Origin: Stratiolaelaps scimitus
Lineage: Eukaryota > Arthropoda > Arachnida > Mesostigmata > Laelapidae
NCBI GenBank assembly: GCA_019614645.1
Contig: JABWDB010000001.1
Coordinates: 11,573,501 to 11,637,500, forward strand
DNA: 64,000 bases
Direction: 5' to 3'
The translations under genes and the position numbers were made by a program. Below the pieces are notes generated by a model. It did not search any database and was not told the DNA's origin. It saw only the letters and a program-made list of their open reading frames with translations. Each line of letters starts with the position of its first letter. Position 1 is the stretch's first letter. Positions 50,501 to 62,342 of the stretch are shown piece after piece.

Positions 50501-51244
50501 CCGAATGAATCAGATACTCATGGCTTTTATCGTATTATATATAGATGTTATTGAATTACCATATTGTGTGAATTGGATCACCAGTACAGTGGTGTGTGGG
50601 GCTAGGTGTTCGTGGGCCATTTCCCAGCGCATAAAGTCTATGAAAACGTTCTATACCGTATGAAGCATTCGAGCGTTATCTGAAACAAGGAATTTCGAGT
50701 AGTTTTTCGAGAAGTGATGTTACCGGGACACATTTAATAGAACCGGCGAACCATGCGAGGCTGACGGACACCACATAGTAAGCAATTGATAACCTATTGA
50801 TATTCTACTAATTATTCAAGTGTAATAACAAACGGAAAATTAGCCGTTAGCATTTAATCAAATTATTACTATGCTTACATTACGTAATTAATTTGCATGT
50901 TCCCGCCAATAGATCTTCAGGCTTTTGTTTAATCACTGGTGTTCTTAAAGGATCGAATGCCGAATCGTATCGCCACTGAGCCCTTTGGCCCTGCAGTTAC
51001 TGGCGTACCGCGGGAACGTCCTCAAACCTCGATTGTAAACACCAGGCGACGTCGTGCCTTACAACGGGACGTCGATCTGGCAATTCGTTCATTGCTCGCT
51101 TACGTCGATTACGTCACACCGTGGTTCCAGCTGCCCTGGACTGCTAAGCGTGTCGACATGTACGCGAGTCGAGGCTTTTTCGGCGCATACACGATCTTCG
51201 TCGTCGTTTTTTGGTCCTACAACATATTCATCAAGTATTTTTAA
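44512..51244 (+). CDS. Cys-loop ligand-gated ion channel subunit, multi-exon
   Basis: Pentameric Cys-loop channels open an ion pore at the cell surface when a transmitter binds. Proposed exons: 44512-44582 (signal peptide Met-Lys-Tyr-Pro-Ile-Met-Val-Cys-Phe-Leu), 44621-44823 (ends tentative), 45508-45611, 46015-46221 (Phe-Trp-Phe-Pro-Glu-Leu-Phe-Phe), 46915-47018, 47780-47862, 48113-48256, 48553-48785 (M1, M2), 49266-49430 (M3) and 50951-51244 (M4, stop). Total about 535 residues, normal for the family. The Cys-loop has exactly 13 residues between cysteines and contains Phe-Pro-Leu-Asp. Splice phases agree at every junction from exon 3 onward. M2 reads Ser-Glu-Arg-Ile-Gly-Phe-Ser-Ser-Ser-Thr-Leu-Leu: Leu at 9' is kept, but the anion-type Pro-Ala-Arg is replaced. 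The M2-M3 region (Leu-Val-Thr-Met, Arg-x-x-Ile-Pro) looks like arthropod pHCl-type subunits. The exon 2 donor, its short 38-nt upstream intron and the M3-exon donor (49430 or 49439) are uncertain. Confidence 0.9.
46266..46290. repeat. (TTA)n microsatellite in a channel intron
   Basis: Trinucleotide run about 45 bp after the donor at 46222. Confidence 0.9.
46745..46845 (+). repeat. Possible degenerate tRNA-derived SINE
   Basis: The segment contains 'gtggccggacgctctaac' and a B-box-like 'ggcgatcccgg' about 50 bp later, a layout like the head of the SINE at 61048. It lies inside a channel intron. Too degenerate to be sure. Confidence 0.3.
47500..47580 (+). repeat. Dispersed repeat, copy 2
   Basis: Direct-orientation relative of 13764-13840, here inside a channel-gene intron. 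See copy 1. Confidence 0.6.
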
Positions 51245-52960
51245 ATGCAACAATAACCCCTATATAGAACTGTAGTATTGACGATCACGGAAACGAGCTT
51301 CGGAAATGATTGAAGAGACTCGAACTGCTTTGCTCGATTAGCTTGATGAGCTATAGCCTCTAAACTTGCTGTCTGAAGCATACGTAGCTTCCAAAGAGTG
51401 CGATCACTATGCACCTCTTTCCAAATCAGGCACAACGCGAAACGAGACCGGTTCAAGAAATACCAATCTGTAGTATTTTTAGTTGTTTTTCAATGAATCG
51501 TTAGCCATTATTTGTCGTGCAAGTCCGATTCATCTATTTGTTGTAATATATATATATATATGAGAGAGCTGTGACTGGTCGAAACGGGTGACCGCTTCAA
51601 ACAGCGCGCCATAGGTATGGAAGGGGGGGGGGAGGTGCCCCTAGCGGTTAACGCTGACGGTAGTAGCTATGAGACAGAGGTAGTTAGAGAGAGAGAGATA
51701 AACGCTAGTCCTAAGGAGCGTGTCAAGAGTGAAGTATGCGCGCTTCTCCTCTGTCTCATGCAACTAGACCAATCACAATCAGTTATCGAAGTATCCCGGT
51801 GTTTTCCCTCCAGTCACCTACCTGGCCCCTGAGATATGTATAATATAATAATTATAATATAATCTCTGAGAAATTTATATAATATAATCTTGTTCAAAGC
51901 TACAAACATACAATGAAACTTCGATTTGAGGAAGTTATCCAAATACAAACCCAGCACAGAGAAATGTCTAATCGGAAAGGGTTAGGGGCCCTTCCATTGA
52001 ATGCAAATTCTATTTAAGAAAGCAAATCCATTTCGGGCTAAATAATAAATAATTGTAACGACTGATTTATTTGGTCTTGCTGCATCGGCACCTTATATAA
52101 TTATTCATCAACAATAAAAAAAACGAACCACATGCGTAACCCCTGGGTTCTACTTTACACACTCTTCATAAAGACATGTACAGTACAATAATAATAATAA
52201 TAATAATAAAATATGATTTGTAGAAAATTGCCAAATGCTCCATATACATTTACATACACGACGTGTTTAGCCACGACTCTCAAGTAAATGGCTTCAGCTA
52301 CAGCAGCATCGCCTCGTCAAAGCTCAATCCAGTGCTACAGAAAAGGTCGATGATATATATATATATATACTGCGATCCACGAACACCACCACAAGACCTG
52401 CGTATATATGCCCATGTCACTGAGAGGGGTAGAGGCAAAACCCCAGCCAATTATGCTGTTCAATATAAGGAATATGTCTCTTTAAATAACGTCCCGTTAA
52501 ACACCCAATTCGCTATTTCAATTCACGACCAAGTGACAATCTCGCCCACATCGTGCCTCTTTTGAGCTACTATATTTTTGGGACCACCTACAGAATTAGG
52601 GGGACATGGTCAACAAGAATCCCGTCGAAGTCCAGAATGAAATCGAGAAGGTGATTCGAGATCATTCACGGGGCGAGCAGGCGTGACACTTGGACGAAGG
52701 AAAAATCGGCATAACTCTCGCTGCTAAAGGTAGCCCTTGCCTTCGATATGTTTGTACTCGTTGTATTTCTGACTGTTGTGGCTATCCTGGTTTTTGGTGC
52801 TCCACTCACTAGATCCAATGGAGATATATGTAATCTTCGCGAATATCTTCACTGTAGCGTGCCCATCTATAGTCACCATCCATCTACTAACTCTGTTTTC
52901 GCCAGCCGCCATATCATTTTATATAATACCATAGAGCCAAGTGTCCCGCGCAGGCGGCCA
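51245..52960. other. Intergenic stretch after the channel gene
   Basis: No AATAAA is seen right after the stop. The stretch contains (AT)n at 51545-51561 and 52352-52369, (AG)n near 51687-51700 and (TAA)n at about 52188-52210. No gene is recognised. Confidence 0.45.
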
Positions 52961-53640
52961 GCCAACTGACACAGCAGCAGCAGCAGCCGCAGCAGCAACA
53001 ACCCTCAATAATTTTCCTTCTTCTCGTCCTCCTAATGAAGTCGGACCGCAGTAGGAACGGTGCTAGAGTCTATGTGCCATGTCGCTCTGCGCTGCGGTAC
53101 ACTGAAGCTGTGGCGGCTGGCCCAGACCATTCGTCGCCCAGTCGATGAACACTGGCCGGCGAACCCCAGAGAGATACTCACTGGACAACATAGACAGACC
53201 TCGGTCGAGCTGCAGCGGCAGTGGCGGCAGCAGCAGCAGCCGACGCAGCGTAGCCCAATTACCACAGGACCATAGTCATTTCCATGGTACACGCCCAAGT
53301 GTCACTAGGGAAGCAGCAAACGTCCTAGGATAGATGATTTAATAGAATGAAATGGCAACAGGGCAAAGTGAAAGAGCTCGCAAGAGCAGGTGGGTAGGTG
53401 TAAATCCTCATCTCACTGCTGCTGTTGCTGCTGCTGCTGGATCTGTCATCCCCGTTAGCAGGAGGTCCCCTCATCTCGTATACTTGGGGCTCTCGAATCC
53501 TCCTTGCTCGTTACCATGTCTCAGCAGAGCAGTAAGGTGCAATGCTAGGCTATGCTGCCGCTGTCACCAGCGTCATGGGGTACGTGTGTGCTAGTGTGGC
53601 CGGTCCTGCTAGAGCTCGGTGAATTTCCTCAGTCTCATGA
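52961..53640. other. GC-rich island with (CAG)n tracts
   Basis: (CAG)n at 52971-53000 and 53228-53242, and (CTG)n near 53418-53440. Overlapping open frames are found on both strands. Possibly a promoter, a first exon or a glutamine-rich coding exon; none of these can be shown. Confidence 0.35.
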
Positions 53641-56630
53641 GCCATGAATTTCCTCGGATCATGTTAAAGAATGTAGACGATACACTTTTAATGGCCTATT
53701 TTCATAGCATGCATGGGTTTTATAGTGGAACAGAACCAAGCGCCGGCTTACCACTCAAAAACACATCTTGATATTTTGTCATACTCCGTCGACAGAGGGA
53801 CCAGTCGAGTAAACAGGTGCTGGAAGCTATCTATTGCCCGACGTAAATGTCGTTGAATGTTGATATCGTCCTTTTTCGCGTGGGCTTCTCCACGAAGAAG
53901 CTGCTCGATATTCTACAAGTCAACGGCCTAGCAAGGTATATTTGAACAGTCTAAGTAGAAACTTTCAGGAATAATTCTGTCAATGTCTCCTTAGTCTCTT
54001 ATTGCACGATGTCAACGAAAAGAATTTGACATCCTATGCACAAACTCTGTGTTGCGGTGCAGCTAGCCTTTTTGATCCTGTTCGTGTACTCGTAAAATCA
54101 GGGGTTTCATATGATAACGCCCTTTTGCTGTTTACATCGTATAGCAGAAAGAGAACGGCAGAGAGCGAACTAAAATGAACTTAACCGTAAATCAAATAAT
54201 GAAGTAACTAATTCTTAACTTTCGGCACGGACGGGGGAAGCCTCAAAGAATCGCGTATATAAACTCCCCTTTGGGCTCTAACTCAATTACACTCGTGCGT
54301 ACTAACATTCGAGTTAGATTTTACGCTAGCCCTCTTCACGCTAGGAGGCGTCTACGGATCATATCATGTGACATTATCTGTAGACTCAAAGGAAAATTAG
54401 CTACAGCTAAGACTGCCATCATATTATTGAACTGTCTACCCTGTGGTGGGAAGAAAACGTGTTTAGTCATACTGTATGCTTAGTATTAAGTTTATTCCAA
54501 AACATTGTGAACGAAGCATTGTCTAGATAGGGTGTTCTGAAAAGGCCATTGCGTATGCCAGGCTGTGACGAAGAGGAGTAGGTAAAACAAAATGGAGGTT
54601 TTAGGCGACGAACGTCGAGAAACCGAACGTGTACCGTTATACACTCTCCATTCTTTCTTGAAAAATCACAGTGTGAATTGTTGAATAACGACGACGACAA
54701 ATTCTCCTTTAATATCTAATAATAATAACTTGTTAAATGAAGCATTTGAAGTAGTTTGTACTCTGCGATTCAGATTGGCTCGACATAAAACGAACCGCCC
54801 AGCTATCTCATTTCCTTATTAAAAATCGAATTTTCTCGACGCAACACCTAGATTCTCGCATTTTGAACGTTAGCATAAAATATCAAAGTAACAAAATCGC
54901 CCGAAAGCTACCCTGGGGATCCCGGCGAACTGCTGAGAGTGCAAGCTTCGCTGTTCCAGTAAGTTGGAGAGTCCTGACCAATCCCCTGAGAGAGCGAGAG
55001 AAGCAGCGCACGCGCAAAAGGAAGGCAGACGCTAGGGGAATTAACTTGCTGAGCTAAGTTAAGTTCACAGGACACCGGATCTCGTTCCACCCAATCGCGG
55101 TCAGGAGAGATTTTTAGTGTCTTCTGTTGAGAACGTTAGACAGGAGTGACACCCTCATTCATAACCAGCAAGCGGTTCCGAGTTCCACACTATTGAGCTC
55201 CATTGCAATGAAACGGGACTCTATAGCTCATAGTTCTAACGCATCTGCCGTGGACGGGGATCAAATCGTCAGCGAGCCATGTGGTGTCCGTGTCATCGTC
55301 GGCAGACTGTCGCTCGTCCAGTCGCCATTTTGAAAGCCCATTGTTACACGGAGCAGCCGAACGACCGGTGGTGATCACATACGAGAAGGTAGACATCGAA
55401 AAGCTCTAAATTTCAATGCGATGAATACGCACCAGGAATTATACTCGGGACACATCCCGTCGTCCGATAGATAATACCCGCTAGCCGGACTACACAGCAT
55501 TAGGGCTATTTAGCATGTCTGAAAAATCAAGATAATCGTATGCGAAGAACCTTGTGGTTCTGGGATGACGTTTGAAGTAGACATTTCTAATAAGTTAAGG
55601 CAACAACAAAATCCAAAAAGATTGTATTTTGCAATTTTATTTTTTTTTATAATTATGCCTAGGGGCGCCTCTCCTCATAGTAGCGTCTTCTATTAGTTCC
55701 TGTTGCGGCTCAAAGTGACGAAGGCCAGAATTATGTATAATAAAAAACGGGACTTATGATTACATTATTAAGTATAATACTAAAATATTGATGGGGAAAT
55801 AAATAAATACCTATATAATAATGGTTTTGACAAGCGCGCTGGCTCTTTCCTCCTGCAGCGCCTGTCCCTCGCTGTGCAGAGAGGCAATGCCATCGCCTTC
55901 CTCGGGACATTGTCGTCCTCACCCCCCCCACCCCCATAATCCCTAGAAATTCCGACCTATTGTAACGTTTAATATATTATAATAAATATAGTTTTTATGG
56001 TTTTGATATAAATATGTAAGTAAATAAATACCTATAATGATAATGATTTTAACGGGATAGGTAAACGTACGATAAACTGCGACGACAAACGTGAAATCTA
56101 TTAGGATCCAACTAAGTCAAACATATTATTTAGCAGCTAGCATTATCGTTCAGAAAACGGGTGAATGGTGCGTATTGTCCACAATAACGAAAACGGTTAG
56201 CGTGCGTCGTGGTGATCGTTACGTCCTGCTGGGTTCTTTCTATTCGACCCTGAGGCTTTCTACTCAATTTTGTACTCTATGTAGATCAAACGTAAATGAA
56301 TTTGAACGTTTAACTAAAGGAAATGGTGAAGAATTTGATTGTTACGTTCAAAATAACAGGGATTTGAGCCGTCGGTCATTCCGGTTCCCCAAGATAAAAG
56401 GAGTCCTTCTATGAAGACGAATTATAATACCCGCATTTAAAAGAATGTGCCGAACTACTTTTGTTTTGAGAGAGAGGGAGAGAGAGAGAGAGATTTTCTT
56501 CAAACTCAATGACACCACCAGAGACATTCCAATCTCCATAAAAGTGGGCCGCTCCAGTGCAGGATCGACGCGGATGACAAAACGGCTCTAAAAGCTAAAA
56601 CCAATTTTCTGCTGATAGTCTATCTCTTTC
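53641..56630. other. Intergenic stretch without a supported gene
   Basis: Unrecognised frames include 54467-54700 minus, 55127-55333 plus and 56091-56414 plus. AT-rich segments lie near 54710-54740 and 55960-56050, and a (GA)n tract at 56466-56494. Confidence 0.4.
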
Positions 56631-56638
56631 ATTTCCTA

Positions 56639-56932
56639 GGGCCAAACTCCAAAAAATAATTTTCCGGGCTGACTCGTAGCCCACATTTAACGTTCACGGT
56701 GCTGCTTTCGCCATTGCTTCATAGGTCGGGGGATCAAACCCGTGCACCTACGTGTCTCCTCCGATTGTAAGGCGCACACGAATGCAGCACGACACCGGGC
56801 TCGACAGGGCCAAACTATTGGCTTCCCGACCTTTTGGCTAAGATCAAAGTAAAGGGCCAAACTACTAATCAATTTTCCGGACTGACCCACAGCCAACATT
56901 CATCGTTCACCGTACTGCTTTCGGCATTGCTT
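56639..56932 (-). repeat. Two SINE family A copies flanking a U2 snRNA fragment
   Basis: On the minus strand, 56932-56854 is a truncated SINE tail. It is followed by about 30 bp of antisense U2, and then by a fuller SINE from 56815 (head 'tgtcgagcccgg', B box near 56735) to 56639. The tails at 56639-56720 and 56854-56932 match each other well and both end in 'tttggccc'. 'gggccaaact' occurs three times on the plus strand, at all three junctions, suggesting tandem duplication or template switching at this short sequence. Confidence 0.7.
56820..56849 (+). pseudogene. U2 snRNA 5'-end fragment
   Basis: 'cttttggctaagatcaa' inside 'gcttcccgac...aaag' matches the conserved first 30 nt of U2 small nuclear RNA (the U2 5' stem-loop and start of the branch-site region) at about 26 of 29 positions. 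Only this piece is present, so it cannot be a functional U2 gene. It lies between two SINE tails, in the orientation opposite to them. Confidence 0.7.
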
Positions 56933-56939
56933 CCAAACT

Positions 56940-59072
56940 ACTTTTTTTTTTTAAACGCACGGTCACCACCAGACTCCTCTGTTCCAAACTACTGGGACGT
57001 ACCAACTGCCCACTTTGTGATAACCGTCTGTCAATATTAACGCATCAATATGTTTATTGTGATGTCTTCAAATATCTGTGAGTCCTTAATATCAGCTCAC
57101 TGCGCAGTTCCCTGCTGCCCGACATATCCGATATTTAAATTTGATCTCATATGCAGTATTGCGCATTGCGAGGAAAATCTGCTTGGACCTTTTAACCCTA
57201 ACAGAATTAATGTTTGTCAAGAAAAGATATCCCCAAAAGAATAGCACACAACAGCTAGAACAATTCTTAGTTCAGCCAGACCTCTGCAAACCTTTTTAGA
57301 GCTGTATAACACGTTCAATGATTGTCCTTCTCCAGCTCGCCATTTGCTTTTATGATCCACGTACTCAGAGATTGGATCTACTCCTCTAGAAGATTTGTCA
57401 GGAGAGATGCTGACGAGCTGCTCCCGAGGTCAAGTGTCTCTTGTGATACACTTGATTCCTTACACTCGGCCCTCGATTGGCCAAACGATGAGTCAAGCTC
57501 CTTAAGTGTTGCGCATCAGAGAATCTGCCCCCCCCGAATTGAAGGAATATAGATAATCAGTCGGCTGCTCGAACCCGCCCCTTTAAACGTCAAACTCAAA
57601 AACAATATCGTTTGTTTGAAAAACGTTGGCTAGCGTTTTTCATATTTAATCGGGCTATTTGTGTCATTGAATGATGATGTGCACCCTGCACGTGTGTCCC
57701 AGGATCGGATCACAGCCCTAACGCAATTAATTAGCTCAGGCAAACAGTAAGCACATAGGTCGGGAAGTTGAGGCCATTGACAGGAAACAGTGTTGATACA
57801 GCACGATTCAACAAGACTCAAGAAAACGTTATGCAGTTCTATTTTAGAGTAAGGCGAAAAAGGGTTCACCCGACAGCTGTGAGAGCAAGTTTAAGAATTG
57901 AGTTCCAATCCCAGCTCATCGAGGTCAATTTGGTTCAGGAATTAGCCAAAACGGCGACTGTTCAAACAAGCTAAACGCGAGAGAGAAGACTTCGTTAGCC
58001 GGAACCGCTGTACCACTCTCATTAGTTGAACACAGTGGAAAGTGACTCTGTGATATCCATTCAAAACATTTAACGTACTGCCCGCTGGTCCGTTTTTTTC
58101 CTCTGCGACTCGTTACTGTAGACCAAAATAAAAGCTTTCATTGGGGAATAAACATCTAGATGGGTCATACAACATTCACTTTAGTGCAGATGGATATCAT
58201 TTATTGCATCGCATTGTTGGATTACCTGAAATCGTAACATATACTACCGAGTCGATTGACTTTACATTATTTTTTTATTTAAAAATGCATTTTTTATATA
58301 CGTAGGCCCGTCAAAATACTTCGCTTTAGTGCATGGAAACCAAATACACACAAATAAGCACCGCACCATAAAATCAAAACGAATAAGACTGGAAAAGTTT
58401 AGACAGAATATTTGCTGCGTGAGAAAATCCTTTGATATTTGAACATTAGACCGCCCAGAGAGAGAGAGAGAGATCGCTAATGAGAGTTTATTTGTTTCCG
58501 CCGAATTCGTGCACATATCCGACGAACGATTTGGGATCGTCGTTCGGTCTGCTTTAGCCGGCACATAGCCCCTACCCAAACTCAACCAGGCTGAAGGTCT
58601 TACGTCTAGTGATAGAAGGTGTGGCCAATGGTAATTATAGTAAGTTCTCTGCTCCAGTTTCACAATGACTGCTTCTGAAGGACGGCCTGATCTAAGTGCG
58701 ATGTCCTGTTATTTGTGCTGCTATCCGCCTCGAGACGCCCGTATAAACTCTCTCAAATTACGCTGCTTACCTAGAGATATCCAATTTCAAGATAGTAAGT
58801 GGCTCACAAAGCTCAAATGAACGTCTCGAGACCGACTTTGTTGCTTCTACAGAGAGTGCAACCTTGACGAGAGATTGGCTGAACTGTGAGACCCTGCTAT
58901 GATTCCTAACGAATCAATATGTCAGTTTTTCAAGCTGAATATTGTAACAGGGTCCCAGTTTTATACACAAAGGTAAGCGGATTTGGGCTCCGGGGCCTCG
59001 TACGAAATGTATGGAATTGCTACACCAGAATGACACAAAACAAGATCGAGTAACAAGCAAAACACAGCTACA

Positions 59073-59122
<50 letters not shown>

Positions 59123-61040
59123 CAACTACTTTACTGCTTCTCTGTATTTAAATTTTATTTATGTGTCTAAAACATGAGAGATTCATTAATGTTACTCAAA
59201 AATATAGTTATTCATAAAACAACGAAACAGCAAAAATTAGTAAGTAAAAATTATATAGAAATATGTGCAAAAGAGTCTTATTACTAGAATTGAAATGGTT
59301 AGTGATAGCAGAATACCACGGGGTTGACGGTGATTTCAAGATGCTGCAGAACACTGTGGTGCCGTTATGGTATCTGGGATCGATACCAAGTGAATGAATG
59401 AGTAGGAGTTGAGGGGAGTGGCTTATGTGTGGGTTTCAATTGCAAAATTTAGACTTTCTAGCCGATCGCAGCCGGTCTGTAGACATCCGGAAGTTGCAAG
59501 CATTCATCTCATATTAAAAAACGCTGTGTGTGCGTAAAATGTAACCAAGCTTTGTTCATACGCCTCATGACCAAATAAAAGTCACGAGGGTGACCCTTGT
59601 CGATGGCATATTCTCGTAACAGTAGCTGGACGTGCCGGTTCGACTGCGTTGAATGGCTGATTTGCATTGGCAAGTTCTGTCTGCGGTATGCGTTATTTTT
59701 GTCTTTCCTATATATGAAGATGTGCAATCAGTTGCACATCACGTCTGCGTTGTTATGAAACCAACGCGTGTTTGTATTTAGCTTTTGCTGATACGCTGTC
59801 AGAAATGCTGCATTTAATTCAGACCATAAATGTTTCCCTATTCTTCTTCTTAGCTGTAATGTTAACGGAGGTATTTGAGCGAAAAATAAACATCTTGGTT
59901 AGAGGCTCCTTGGAAACAATATGTTCCGCTGACGATATAGGTTGCTATAGCGGTCATATGGTGGTTTTTAAAATATATATTCTCAAAGCTATTAGGACAA
60001 CAGCCAGCCCATGAGGTCAGTACTTACTCTATGGAACTCCGTTTTTAGAAAGGCGAATTCATTCGAATAGAGATTAAAAGTTCTGTACGAGAGAGATCCA
60101 ATAGTGCTGCGAGGTACAGTCCATTGTTTAAAGGTTTGCGGTAAACGGTTGCACGTGCTGCACAGCATCCCTAATTAACCGTGAAAAATCGTATTTATAT
60201 AGTTGATTACATTTTTATTATTATTTGGTTACCCCCCGTGTTATTGCGGTGTTTTAACTACATTGATTATTGTATATTTAAACACTATATGACAGACCTA
60301 ATATGAAATAAATATGATTTCATATTCATTAGAACGCGTCTAAGTGTTTCTGGGGAAATAATCGATAAGCTCCTGATTTATAGTCGCTCTATTTTTTAGT
60401 TTTATTTCGCTCTACCTATGCTAAGCATGCGATGAAATAATTGGACTCATTGGTTCAAATGCTTCCTCAAGGTGTGAGATCGGCTGTGTCATTGATTTTC
60501 TTACTTCCTCAACGAAGCCATTATATGACTCAGACCTCAACGACTGCATAGTTCGAGGAGTCTTCCTAGTAAGAAAAATATTCTGACAGGCTTAGGGTAT
60601 AGACATCAAGCTCCTAATGGTGCCGCCGAGAGAGTTGGAGATACCGAGTCTCACTGAAATCAATAGCGTTACTGCTTCCTCTCAAGGAAGTCAGTTTGCT
60701 TAAGGAACGAAATTGTCGAGTGCGCTCTCACCGTATGAGTGCGTACGTTTGCTACTCAATATGCTCAATAGTTTCTAGTTGTTCGTGACAGACCAAATGA
60801 TAACTGGAACATGATAAAAGAAGATGACAAAATAGATGGCACCTTGATGGTGGGAGGTGCTGAGCGAATTGGGCTGGAAAATTCGTGATGTTCGTCTCTT
60901 AATAACTGATATTATAACCTAAATACTATGTTCTACTACTGACCAACGGATCGACTCAGGGCTAGCGATGGGCACGCGGAAAAAATCGACTTTCTATTAT
61001 AGTTCAAACTCCATTGCATAAAAGCAGTCCTCGACCTTTT
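56940..61040. other. Intergenic stretch without a supported gene
   Basis: Frames at 57322-57552 plus, 57630-57869 minus, 58262-58663 minus and 59772-60014 plus are unrecognised. A (GA)n tract lies at 58456-58473 and a long (AT)n tract at 59074-59119. Confidence 0.45.
59074..59119. repeat. (AT)n microsatellite
   Basis: About 46 bp of AT with two early GT interruptions. Confidence 0.95.
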
Positions 61041-61047
61041 TGTCAAT

Positions 61048-61191
61048 GCGGTAGCCGGGATGGCTAAGTGTCTGGCTGTCAAAAGTCAGGGGCCACAGGT
61101 TCGAGTCCCGCTGCGTGATGTCACATAAGAGAGCTTAAGCATTGCAAAAAATGCAGTTCCCTTAATAAATCAGTAAAACTATACTTTAACT
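61048..61191 (+). repeat. SINE family B, nearly complete
   Basis: It starts with a tRNA-like head ('gcggtagccgggatggctaa', B box 'caggttcgagtcccg' at about 61101). The T-stem pairs badly, so it is not a tRNA gene. The body is short, and the tail 'agagcttaagcattgcaaaa...aataaatcagtaaaac' matches 13206-13278 and 42851-42917. A pol III-transcribed retroelement, moved by a LINE partner not seen here. Confidence 0.75.
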
Positions 61192-61980
61192 TTTTAACGT
61201 CCATTATAAAAGAGCCGCCGAGATGCGTTAAATGTTCACCCAAGCCACACAACAGATATTACAATAACAATAATAAACGAAGTACGGCACAGCAGAATAC
61301 ACAATAGACAAACGGAATAACATTAGAATGAATTCTAAACTGAGACGCACTTTACGCCAGATGGATCCACCAGTCCTCCGTTGATCAGATGAACACATAA
61401 GGTAAGCACTTAAGTTCCGCACATAAATACACAAGACAGCTTAACTAAGGGTCACAAGGTGAGACCCAAGGAGAACCCTGAGAAAATGGGGAGGGTTGAC
61501 CCTGTGAGGTGGCTGTCCACCCACACATGAAGGTCTTAAAACATTATAAGATCTTCCTCAAATGTAAAACGGCTCCAATCTGTTGAAACCCTGAAACTAG
61601 TGCTTATGATGGTTCTAAGAATAATAACAATAAGCATTGAAAAATCACTTGAATTCTCTGTTCAGCACATTCAGATACCACGTATCAACTTATAAGCATC
61701 AATTACAGAAATTCTGCCAAACCGGCGATTTGCGGCCTCTGGTTGCGTGCTGTGGTGCATTAGTTTATTGTGGCATAATGACTAACGTGAGACGGTCCAT
61801 TAAGATCGTCCAGGGTTGACTCTTGAAAGGTCAAACGGGATGCGCTAAACGATGCGCAAGTTTGATTTTTTTTTTTTTCGTTGGATTGGTTCGGTGCATA
61901 CGATCGTTTGAGCCGCAATGATTCTCAGTGATTGCAGTGTGGCTCTTCGAGCCAATCTATTGTCGGCTCCCTAGAGGCTG
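61192..61980. other. Intergenic stretch without a supported gene
   Basis: Nothing recognised. It would be the 3' flank of the candidate minus-strand gene ending at 61987; no AATAAA is seen close after that stop on the minus strand. Confidence 0.4.
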
Positions 61981-61986
61981 GCTGGC

Positions 61987-62299
61987 TTACTCTAGGAAGT
62001 GATCGACTTCCGGTAACCGGAACTCCCATTTGGGAACCGTGTCCAAGATTAACTTGCCACTCATTCTCTGCAGGATCTCAAAAGCTTCTTTAAATGAACT
62101 CGCATAGCAGTCACATGCTGCTATTCTGATCTAATGCGCCTTTTGTGAAGGGGGAAAAGCAAACTTTTCTATCGACAATTAATTAAATCATCGAAAGTGT
62201 CCCTGTTTGCATTGTTGGAAAAAATCAGTGAAACAATTTCTAGCAGCGGAATGGCGTTCTCATAGGTACTTCTCCACATATCCATATATCCTTTTAAAG

Positions 62300-62342
<43 letters not shown>

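Noticed and set aside
56820..56849. Functional U2 snRNA gene
   Set aside because: Only about 30 nt of a roughly 190-nt RNA is present and the Sm site and later stem-loops are missing.
61048..61120. Possible tRNA gene
   Set aside because: A and B box-like sequences are present but the T-stem and acceptor do not pair, and the tail matches two other repeats, so it is a SINE.
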